Assembly (NCBI RefSeq): GCF_022201045.2
Contig: NC_068558.1
Coordinates: forward strand, 37,405,501-37,469,500
Length of the DNA stretch: 64,000 nt
Direction: 5' to 3'
Source: Citrus sinensis
Lineage: Eukaryota > Streptophyta > Magnoliopsida > Sapindales > Rutaceae
Below, in pieces: positions 55,806 to 64,000 of the stretch (the first letter of the stretch is position 1; each line of letters opens with the position of its first letter). The translations under genes were made by a program, and so were the position numbers. The notes below the pieces were generated by a model. It made no database searches. It was not told the DNA's origin and saw nothing but the letters and a program-made list of their open reading frames with translations.

Positions 55806-57133
55806 TTGAGGAACAAAATATATGATGAACGCTTAAATTAGGGGCGCTGCGGGGGAGGACGCTATTGATGGTTCAGAAAATTGTGGGGGGGTGACAGTGT
55901 GTAGCGTATGGCTTAATATAGACAATGGAACCGTTACGAAAAAGATTTCATGGGACTTGAGATTTGTAATTTGTAAAAATTATCACAATCACAGCAAAAT
56001 TCAAAAAAAAAAAAAAGAACAACACTTCGATTGATCATTGTTTCCGTTTGTGGATTGCCTTTTAGAGCTGGCAATTGTGGGGGGACCCGGTCTATCAATT
56101 TTACGCGTATTACAGACTGTGAGTTAATTTGATTAATTAACATTTATAATAAGAGGAGAGAGAGAGAGAGGGTTAGGTATTTCAGGTATGTCCACGTGTA
56201 CTTGTCAATCAATGTATTAGTCAGTAGTTATATGCGTGCAAAAGAATCCAGCAAGTGTGTAATTATTAAGCTAGGCTATAGCTAATACGTACCAACAAGT
56301 ATTGATTGTTAACATGTGATTAGTTTGACTTTCATCATTTTTTTTTAATTTTTGGGTTAACATAACTAATAATTAAATTTCATTACGCCTACGTGAGTGA
56401 CATTTGAAATTCAATTTTTTTTTTTATATATATCAGCTCAATAGATTTTAATCTCTACCTCATAAAATAATTACTGCGTAATATATCTTTGTATGTAGAT
56501 TTCTACATAATATACAGTAATTTACGGTTGAATTTTTTTTTTTTTTACAATGATGTATAAGTTTGTATTTTATGAATTACAGATAACCTCACTCGATGAA
56601 CATAATGGCATATCAATATTTCAAATTAAAATGAATCAAAAAAAAAAATATTCGATGATGTACAATTAATAAGTATATAGACGACCTCTTTTTTTTTTTT
56701 TAATTGGGGATTATTGTAACGATAGTTGTAGTACTAGACTACTAGTAGGACCTTTTATTATTATAATTGTTATCATTTATTTTTTCAAAGACGCGTTGTT
56801 ATTATTGTTGTTGTTTGGTGCGTGTTTGGTCTTTTTTTTTTAAAAAAAATTTTATTCAAGTTACAACTTTACTTTATTTGAACTTTTCTTCTTTTTCATT
56901 TAAAATAAATGGACCGTTGATAACGGATCTGAAACAAGAGAGACGTTGGGGACTGCAACGCGCCAAAAGATCAGGCCGGCTGATGACGACCGTTGGATTG
57001 TTCTTAACGGCTACTTCCGCGTGATTGGTGGAGTTCCGACACGTGGCGGGTGTTTGATAAAATGGTGGTGCTGTCGGTATCTTGTTGCGTCAATTTCTTC
57101 TTGGAATTTTTTTTGGTGAAGTCCCGGACGGCC
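55806..57133. other. CML promoter side and spacer
   Basis: A short (GA)n run at 56154-56171. Long T runs. No gene recognised. Confidence 0.5.
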
Positions 57134-57292
57134 TTGAAAATGTGGCAAAATTATGTTGCAACTGTGTTATAATGCTACAGTTATTTTTAACTGTTGGATC
57201 CACAGTTATATAATTACATTAGTTGAATTTAATAGCTGAAAATAATTGTAGTAACATACCACAATTGCAACATAACTGAACTCTTGAAAATG
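57134..57292. mobile_element. MITE, 141 bp
   Basis: 9-bp TSD TTGAAAATG at 57134-57142 and 57284-57292; element 57143-57283. Arms TGGCAAAATTATGTTGCAAC and (reverse-complemented) GAGTTCAGTTATGTTGCAAT, pairing for roughly 55 bp. Mutator-size TSD. No coding content. Confidence 0.8.
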
Positions 57293-57660
57293 ACCATCAA
57301 TGATTCAATGGTGGGAAAAATCTCATTTTCCTAGAGCAATGATAAAGAAAATATGAACTATGTAATTAAAGTAGTTTTGCATTAAGAAAATGATTCCATT
57401 TAATGTTAACATCCAGTCAACAATTATTGTATTGAATTCTCGATTAAGACATCAACACTTAAAAACTTTTAATTTGGAAAATAGAAAATGACCATCAAAT
57501 GATTCAATGGTGAGAAGGAAGTTCTTATTTTCATAGAATAAGAATCAAAATACGAATTGTGTAATTAAGTATTTTGAATTAAGAAAATAATTCAATTTAA
57601 TGGTAATATTTGCTCAACAATTATTGTACTGAATTCCGGTTAAGACATCAACACTTAAAT
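57286..57660 (+). repeat. Tandem duplication, 198-bp spacing
   Basis: GAAAATGACCATCAA at 57286 and 57484 begins two diverged copies; both continue with GATTCAATGGTG, ATTAAGACATCAACACTTAAA and so on. It starts inside the right TSD of the MITE. Not coding. Confidence 0.85.
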
Positions 57661-58162
57661 TTATAAGTTTGAAAATGAAACTTTTATTCACTCTCATTAG
57701 CACCATAGATTTAAAATCATGAGAAAGACAAGGGGCAGTATGCAGTTATCCTTAAAAAAAATCTTTTGATTATATTGAGCAATTTCCTACCATAATATGA
57801 TCATTATATTATACATTTATCCTTTCAAACATTTCGGATTACAGTATTGGAATGTGAAAAATTCAAATGATTATCCATCATGACCTCCACTAATACAGTA
57901 GAGTACCAGAGAAGAAATCTAGTTGAGGTTCGCACCAAACACCTGAGTTGGGACATTTCAGAAGCAAAGCAGTTGAGTACAGTTGGTTTCATTGGACTTC
58001 AGTAATCAAATTGTCTCCAGCTTACACTCCACTAGATTAATGAGGCCAACTGTAAACCCAAATCTGCCTAAAATTGGACTATGGGAGAAATTGCGTTAAA
58101 GCCCTTGATCATGGAACTTCCCTTTTAGAGATACGTTGGCAAAGAAAAGAAATGTACAGTAT

Positions 58163-58382
58163 TTTTTCAAGGAGTAATGATATAGCCACGAACTCTTGTA
58201 CAAACTTATTTTGTACAAACTGATGTGACGTTAATTCATTGGTTGAATTAAATATCTCTTGATCCACATGATTTATTTCTATTATTTTATATTTTCATTC
58301 AACCAATGAATTAATGACACATCAGTTTGTATAAGATAAGTTTGTACAAGAGTTTGTGGCTGTATCATCACTCTTTTTCAAG
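58163..58382. mobile_element. MITE, 202 bp
   Basis: 9-bp TSD TTTTTCAAG at 58163-58171 and 58374-58382; element 58172-58373. Arms GAGTAATGATATAGCCACGA and (reverse-complemented) GAGTGATGATACAGCCACAA, extending for about 75 bp through CTCTTGTACAAACTTAT and TTAATTCATTGGTTGAAT. Same family as the MITE in FRF-A intron 2. Confidence 0.9.
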
Positions 58383-60570
58383 TATAGCTTGATTAAGGAC
58401 CAATGCTCATCTAATGTTTTTGCTGATTTTTAAAAGGTATAAGTGGTAGTTATTATATAAGAATATATAAATAATTAAATCTCGACCGTATAATGTAAAA
58501 ATATACATATGACTGAAGATTGTAAAAAAATTAGTATAGAAAAGATCACCAAAATGTAAATTCATCTTTAAGAGATTGAATTTTATTCGGGTCAAGGCTA
58601 ATTAGAGATGTGTGCTTGTGCGTTGTGAGTTTTATTTTTTAACTTTTTTTTTAAAGATGTGTTTTTTATACTGAAGAGTGGGAAAAAAAGAAAAGAAGAA
58701 GAGAAATCATGTGTTTAAATGCATCAATTAACCGACATTAACGTTTAACGCGTACAACTCATTGTTTGGCCTAACTAGGTAGCTCATAATACTTTTGTGA
58801 TTAAAGCATAAACAATTATTGAAGATGTAACGACACAAAGTCCACAAATCACTAGTAGTTATGCTGCCTTCGCATAGATTGTTGTTGCAAGGTCAACACC
58901 CTCAATCTTATAAATAAGGCATGCTTACCATCACTTGCAAAAACAAATCATCCAAAAATTCTCCACTTTTTCATTAACATTACTAAATAAAATCAAGTCT
59001 AAATTGTTCCTACAGTGAATTCCTTTGAAATATGAGAGCCGCCTTTTGTATTTCATTGTTTGACCTCGAAAGTTTAGGTAATGATAAATATTATGTTAAT
59101 TAGTTCTAGTTGGATTAGATTATGTTGATTATCAATAAAATTAAGAAAAAAAAAAGACAAAGTATTAGAATCTGTCAGTTCTCCAACTTATGTGTAGATT
59201 ATTTATTTATTTATTTTTGCGGATAAAGTTCTTAGTTCATCAAGAATAATTTGATTGTTAGAAATATAATTATTATCGATAATTTATGAATTTGACTAAA
59301 ATATTCCACAGGGAAGAGACAAGATATGCTTTTTGCTAGCCATTTAAATTACAAGTTTCCATGTATTCATGTATTTAGGAAACATATCTGTCTTCAATCG
59401 ATTCTCTTTTTTAATTTTCAATTAGAAAATAAATTAATGTCTTACATTTGGATCTCCCTAATAGTAATAGCCACCCTTCAATCATGTCCTCGCACACGCT
59501 GCAAACCTAAAGATGATAAGACAAGCACATTGGTTAAGCAGCACACAGATGATTTGTTTTCATTTGCTTTTCCTTTTTTCGCCCAAATTGTTTTTTGATA
59601 TGATAACATATAAAAATCTATATATATTTTTCCAATAAAGCAGGTGTGTAGACAGCATATTCTTTGGTTTAGGGTTTATTCAATAATACTATGAAATCAA
59701 TTTTAAACAATAATAATTATATAAATTTAAAAGATTTATCAGACTTTGATATATCTTTACAAATTTTATTGAGTTTGTGGACCATTAAAAGTTAAATTAA
59801 TGTTAATATTTATGGGCTATATTCAAGTTTGCAAAGCCCAATTCTTTAAATTTGTATTTCAAAATTTCGGATGTGAGGAAAGTGTAAATATATTGGGGGC
59901 CGGAGTGTAGTTTATTGGGGACCTGAATGAAAACTTAACTAAACTTAAATGATTTTTTTTCATCACTTGAGTCCCCTCAGGCCGCAATTTGAATCCGCCC
60001 CTGCAATTATCAATAGCCACTAGCCCAGTATACCAATATTCAATTAAATAGACTTAAAAATCTATTTTCTTCATTTATTAAAAAATTAATTTAATTTGTC
60101 TTCGCAACTTATGTTCATAAATTTACATAATCAAATTTAATCTACAAATTATCCTAAATCCTAACTCGTGAACTTTTAATCAATCCAATCCTTAAATTTG
60201 ATTTCATCAATCCCAATCAAAACTAATTAGCAGTCTCACAACCATTACTGCCACTGCAGCTTCGGCCAAACTCATCGAGAGTTGCAACCACCACAAGACT
60301 CCTCAATGGCTGGTCTTCAGTAGATGGTTGAAGAATTTTGAGATGGAGGATATCAGTGATGAAGGATTTGAACAAAAAGCTTGCTGGGTTTTGATTCTTT
60401 TAATTTTATTTTATTAATTATGATGTAAAGTAAAAAAAAAAAAACCCTTAAATTTAAGGGTGAAATGGTTACTTTACTCAAAACTTGTTAAATATTCTAA
60501 TAGTTTTTATGTTTTGGTTGATGATTGATTCAATTACAAATAAATTCAAACTTTTGTGGTATCTTGCTAA
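58383..60570. other. Intergenic, no gene seen
   Basis: AT-rich. A 100-bp stretch at 59312-59420 (AGCCATTTAAATTACAAGTT) is repeated at about 61818-61915. 59870-60005 has short inverted GGGGGCCGGAGTG/GTCCCCTCAGGCCGC-like arms, perhaps a relic end. The ORF at 59326-59598 shows no domain. Confidence 0.5.
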
Positions 60571-60579
60571 TAGGTAAGC

Positions 60580-61018
60580 TCGACGGGAAGAAAAGCATCT
60601 ACACCGCGCATGGTCTACTGAGGGAAGCATCATTAGCTAAGTGGAAGTATAGTGGACCCTACCAGCAGAAGCAATGGTGAATAATTACCAATAAATAAGT
60701 GATAAGTGTGTGGTGTCACATATATTGTGCTGTAAAGTAAATTCCTTAGATATAAGAATATACAATGTAATGTAATGTAAAATAGTGATGAATTATAAAG
60801 TAGATTCTTTTGGAATAAGATGTAATGATGTAAATAGTAAAAAGAGATTTATTTTATACCTATAAAAGGGACTCCCTACTAGTGCGTTGGATCATTGAGT
60901 TTGGAGTCTTGAGTTGTAATAAGAGTGCTTGGGTGGAATCTTCTATTCTCTTTCTCTTATAATAAAATCAGCCTTTGTCTTTTCTTTTCTTGTGTGTGTG
61001 TGTGTGTGTGTGTATTAC
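60580..61018 (+). mobile_element. Possible solo LTR
   Basis: Order typical of a plant LTR: a TATAAAAGG motif at about 60882, a downstream GAGTTTGGAGTCTTGAGTTG stretch, TTATAATAAAAT as polyadenylation signal near 60957, then a (TG)n run and TTACA. I could not find a clear target duplication or internal region. Fossil; boundaries and family unsure. Confidence 0.35.
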
Positions 61019-61019
61019 A

Positions 61020-62151
61020 AGGAATTGGTTTGAAAATTTGGAGAGGCTCTGGTAACATGTTTCATATATAGTTTGATCTCGAAACCTTAGCGTAAGTAAG
61101 AATCAATATTGTATTAATTAGTAAATAAGCGATTTTTTTTATTGGAACCCTAGTTTATTAGTATTTTAGAATAATAATAGGCTAAGGGGAAATGACTAGT
61201 TTATTAGTACAAAGCTAGCTATTCCCGAATGCCAGAAGCAGAAGAATGAAATAAAATCATCAGGAAATGACAAGTCAGGGCCACGTTTGGAGCCCAGGTG
61301 AAATGGGAAGAAGTCATTCAATTCAACCGAGAAAAGAGCGCAAAGTATTTTTCATTGTTAAATAATTAAATTTTCTTTTTAAATGGAAAGATAAAGAATT
61401 TAATGATTTGTTAAAAAAATAACAATTGATGAACTGGTTAGACAATATTATAATTATAGTCCTCTAATATTAAGATTATTAAATATAGAATTTATATAAA
61501 AGTATCTTTATTGTAGGATAATTATTACTTTTCGAACTGTATGTAATTTAAAAAAATTAATAACTCAAGTATTATTATAAAAAATTGAAAATACTAAAAA
61601 ATGAAGCTTTTCAATGATATGAGACGTAAGGTGGCTAACTAGTTTGTGAATACTTAAAGACGGTCCTATTTCCTAACTGCATTAAATTTTATTAATTATA
61701 TTAAATTCTATTAATTATAAATAAAATTAACCAAAAAATATGTCAGTTGTGCAAAACTAACACTATTAAGAAGAAGATAATTGATGAATTTGATGACTTC
61801 AGAAACTGAAATGTTCGCAGGGAGAAGACAAAGTCAACTTATTGTTAGCCATTTAAACTACAAGTTTCATGTATATAGGAAACTATCCGTCTTTAAAATG
61901 ATTTTCTTTTTCTTTTTTTCTTTTTTTGCTAATCATTCATAAATTAAATAATTCAAAATGATTTATATCGTTTATTTGAATTATCCACATTTATCATGGA
62001 TAAAATCTGTCAAATTGAGCCAACAAAATTGAAAAGCAAAGATGTAGTAATGAGATATTTTACAAACTATATGATGTAGAGAACATTTACCGTATGTATA
62101 ATATAAATAGGAATAATGTTGTACAAATGCAAACGCAGTCACAAATAACCG
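61020..62151. other. Intergenic, 3' side of the hAT-like gene
   Basis: AT-rich. Holds the second copy (61818-61915) of the 100-bp repeat. No gene seen. Confidence 0.5.
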
Positions 62152-63951
62152 CTAATTTTCAGCGCTACTCAAAATTCCTTTTAAGCATAGCAAATGCGTT
62201 ATTATCTCGGGTAAGTCACAAAATTTAAATTTATAATTAATATATTCTAAGTCGCACAGCAGGTCCATCAAGGCACCCTCAACATCAAAAGTTATTTCTA
62301 ATGCTAAGTAATCACGAGCCATTCTTGCGAGGGTCGGATAGAATGGAGCATTGCCACGCCACCAAGCTAGTATGTTAAACTGTTCGACTGCTGGTACTTT
62401 AAGCTCTTTCATATACAGATCAAGTTCTGATTTTGGTGATGAAGTGGCGTCTAGCATTCGATATGACTTTGAACTGCTGGTGTCGGTTGCTGCATATGCA
62501 TCATAAACGTCTCTAAAATCTTTATTCACTTTCTCAATGTATATATCAGCATCACTGCCATAAATCTCCTTGTAATGAAGTCGCACACCATCCATTTTGA
62601 GCCGTGGGTCAAGAATTACTGCAATGACTCTAACCGAATAATTTTTGCTAAAAAATAGATCAATAGCTTCCTTCATCACTTTTTGGCAAAAAAGACAATC
62701 TTCAATTGTGTGGTTGCATCGATCCTTTAATATCTTATGCACGTACGGGAGATCTACAATTATTGGAATATCACCTTTAGTCCAAAAGAAGCTGATATCA
62801 CGATACAAGAATTTCAAATGCTCGAACGTGGCAGTTACCTCATCCCATTTTTGTTTACTTAAATTAATTGACCTAAACTCGGAATCGAATTGCTCCAGCG
62901 CTGAAAATACTTCTTTCACGCCCACTGCAGCCTCAAAATACCAATAAAAACCCAAGAAACGAGTACCAGAAGGACCATCTTTGAGTATGGAAATCTTAAT
63001 TTCTACGAGACTGTCCAACTGAATTAGTTTATCTGATGTTGACTGGTTATGCACATAAGCAGCACACTCCTTTAAGGACCGTATCCCATCCCTCACGTAA
63101 TCTTCGGAGAGCAATACGGAATCAACATACTGCCATAAATAATACGTATCAAGTAGGCACCCGGCAAAAGGAAGTGAACGTCGTTGACTAAACCAACTTT
63201 CCATCTTTCCAATTTCGTTATCCAGACCGTCTGTTGTATCAATTGGAAGAGAAAGAAGTAGAGAGCATATATTCGTGTCGATCTTCCAATCCATACATGA
63301 TTGTTTCACAGCTTCTGTCAAATTCTTGATATGATCATGAGGACACTGCCAAAAACTAATAATCTTGCTCTGCCGTTCCCAACTATCATCAATATAGTTT
63401 ACTTCCAAGAGACATCCATCATCCAAATCGGAGTCGCAGTAAGCAAGTCGTAAAGTGAAACGACAAGAGAGGTTATTAAGAAATTGGCAAAGTTTTTCCT
63501 TCTCTTCTTGGTAGAGTTGGAGTATTTCATCATTTCTCGAGTTTAACACCCATGGATCCAAATCCGGCCAATCCTCGCATTCCTCATCACCAGTATGTCC
63601 TTCTGGGTCGAACCAGTGCTTGATCAGACCACGAAGAGATTTTTCTTTAATAAGACTGGCTAACTCTTTTGTTTTGATTGATGCGGACAGTGATTGATGT
63701 TGATCATCCCTATCACGACCATCAGATCCACTTTTTCTCTTATTGTTATTAGCTCGGCATCTCTGTAAATGATTTTTGAGATGTGTGGTTCCTTTCTTGC
63801 TTGAACCGTCAAACGTCTTCTTACAATGTTTGCATTCGGCCTTCACTTTTCCATCTGCCTCTATGTGCTTTATCATCTCCTCCCAAACCGCTGAAGGCTT
63901 TTTCCTTTTCTTAATAGCTGATGGTGATGAGCTTCCTACATTCGGATCTCC
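62152..63951 (-). CDS. BED zinc-finger hAT transposase-like protein (5' end outside window)
   Basis: One long open exon of 599 codons after an acceptor at 63952-63953 (TATGTAG|GGAGATCCG); the first coding exon lies beyond the window, or translation starts at the ATG at 63876. Residues near the start hold a nuclear-signal-like KKRKK and a BED finger (ECKHCKKTF...HLKNHLQRC). The middle matches the hAT-like RNase-H fold region (WDEVTATFEHLKFLYRDISF, VILDPRLKMDGVRLHYKEIY). The end begins as hATC (NILAWWRGNAPFYPTLARMA, RDYLALEIT) but lacks SESAFSTGGRV and instead reads FDVEGALMDLLCDLEY and an unrelated tail. It is either a domesticated gene (DAYSLEEPER/RICESLEEPER-like class) or a young non-functional transposase. 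No stops in 1.8 kb. Confidence 0.8.
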   Translation of the reverse strand, partial: GDPNVGSSSPSAIKKRKKPSAVWEEMIKHIEADGKVKAECKHCKKTFDGSSKKGTTHLKNHLQRCRANNNKRKSGSDGRDRDDQHQSLSASIKTKELASLIKEKSLRGLIKHWFDPEGHTGDEECEDWPDLDPWVLNSRNDEILQLYQEEKEKLCQFLNNLSCRFTLRLAYCDSDLDDGCLLEVNYIDDSWERQSKIISFWQCPHDHIKNLTEAVKQSCMDWKIDTNICSLLLSLPIDTTDGLDNEIGKMESWFSQRRSLPFAGCLLDTYYLWQYVDSVLLSEDYVRDGIRSLKECAAYVHNQSTSDKLIQLDSLVEIKISILKDGPSGTRFLGFYWYFEAAVGVKEVFSALEQFDSEFRSINLSKQKWDEVTATFEHLKFLYRDISFFWTKGDIPIIVDLPYVHKILKDRCNHTIEDCLFCQKVMKEAIDLFFSKNYSVRVIAVILDPRLKMDGVRLHYKEIYGSDADIYIEKVNKDFRDVYDAYAATDTSSSKSYRMLDATSSPKSELDLYMKELKVPAVEQFNILAWWRGNAPFYPTLARMARDYLALEITFDVEGALMDLLCDLEYINYKFKFCDLPEIITHLLCLKGILSSAEN

Positions 63952-64000
63952 CTACATAGTTAACAATTCTCAAATAAGATAAGGATTCATTGCATTAACT
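63952..64000 (-). other. Intron of the hAT-like gene, cut by window end
   Basis: Minus-strand intron sequence with a pyrimidine-poor tract ending in TATGTAG. The upstream exon is not in the window. Confidence 0.45.

Overview
The window is nuclear DNA of a eudicot plant. Evidence: a canonical miR395 hairpin, a calmodulin-like gene beside FAR1-family genes, AT-rich introns with GT-AG ends, and many plant-type Mutator (MULE) and hAT DNA transposons. The species cannot be fixed from the sequence; a woody eudicot such as Citrus is only a guess.

Layout. (1) 0-3.3 kb: a possible LTR fossil at the edge, then a MIR395 gene with its own TATA box. (2) 3.3-31.5 kb: a young, much rearranged tandem array. 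It holds two broken copies of an autoinhibited-type Ca2+-ATPase (minus strand), three copies of an unrecognised small four-helix membrane protein gene (here 'TM4', plus strand), several extra TM4 upstream modules without a gene, and two complete plus one truncated copy of the promoter/exon 1/intron 1 of the FAR1-like gene that lies just beyond the array. Four TSD-flanked elements with terminal inverted repeats sit in it: 11533-12948, 16004-16891 (with a captured F-box-like fragment), 22499-28327 (a 5.8-kb FAR1-type MULE with a decayed transposase, a zf-GRF gene and a captured argininosuccinate synthase piece) and 29105-30901. (3) 31.5-53.7 kb: four tandem short FAR1-related genes (FRF type: FAR1 zinc-finger exon plus a C-terminal coiled-coil exon, no transposase or SWIM domain), with a 2-kb hAT element and a single-pass type I membrane protein gene between the first two. 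The first two have start codons apparently split by the 5' intron. (4) 55.2-55.8 kb: a membrane-anchored calmodulin-like gene (CML3/4/5/7 type, minus strand). (5) 55.8-64 kb: gene-poor, with two MITEs, a 198-bp tandem duplication, a possible solo LTR, and at the right edge an intact 599-codon BED/hAT transposase-like exon that lost the usual hATC end.

How the genes relate. The FRF-CML neighbourhood matches what I recall of four Arabidopsis loci, so this looks like an ancient conserved block, with local FRF expansion and a second expansion of TM4 plus the FRF 5' end. MIR395 (sulfate assimilation) is an independent gene. I see no operon-like cooperation; the shared theme is repeated exchange between MULE-derived genes, MULEs and host promoters.
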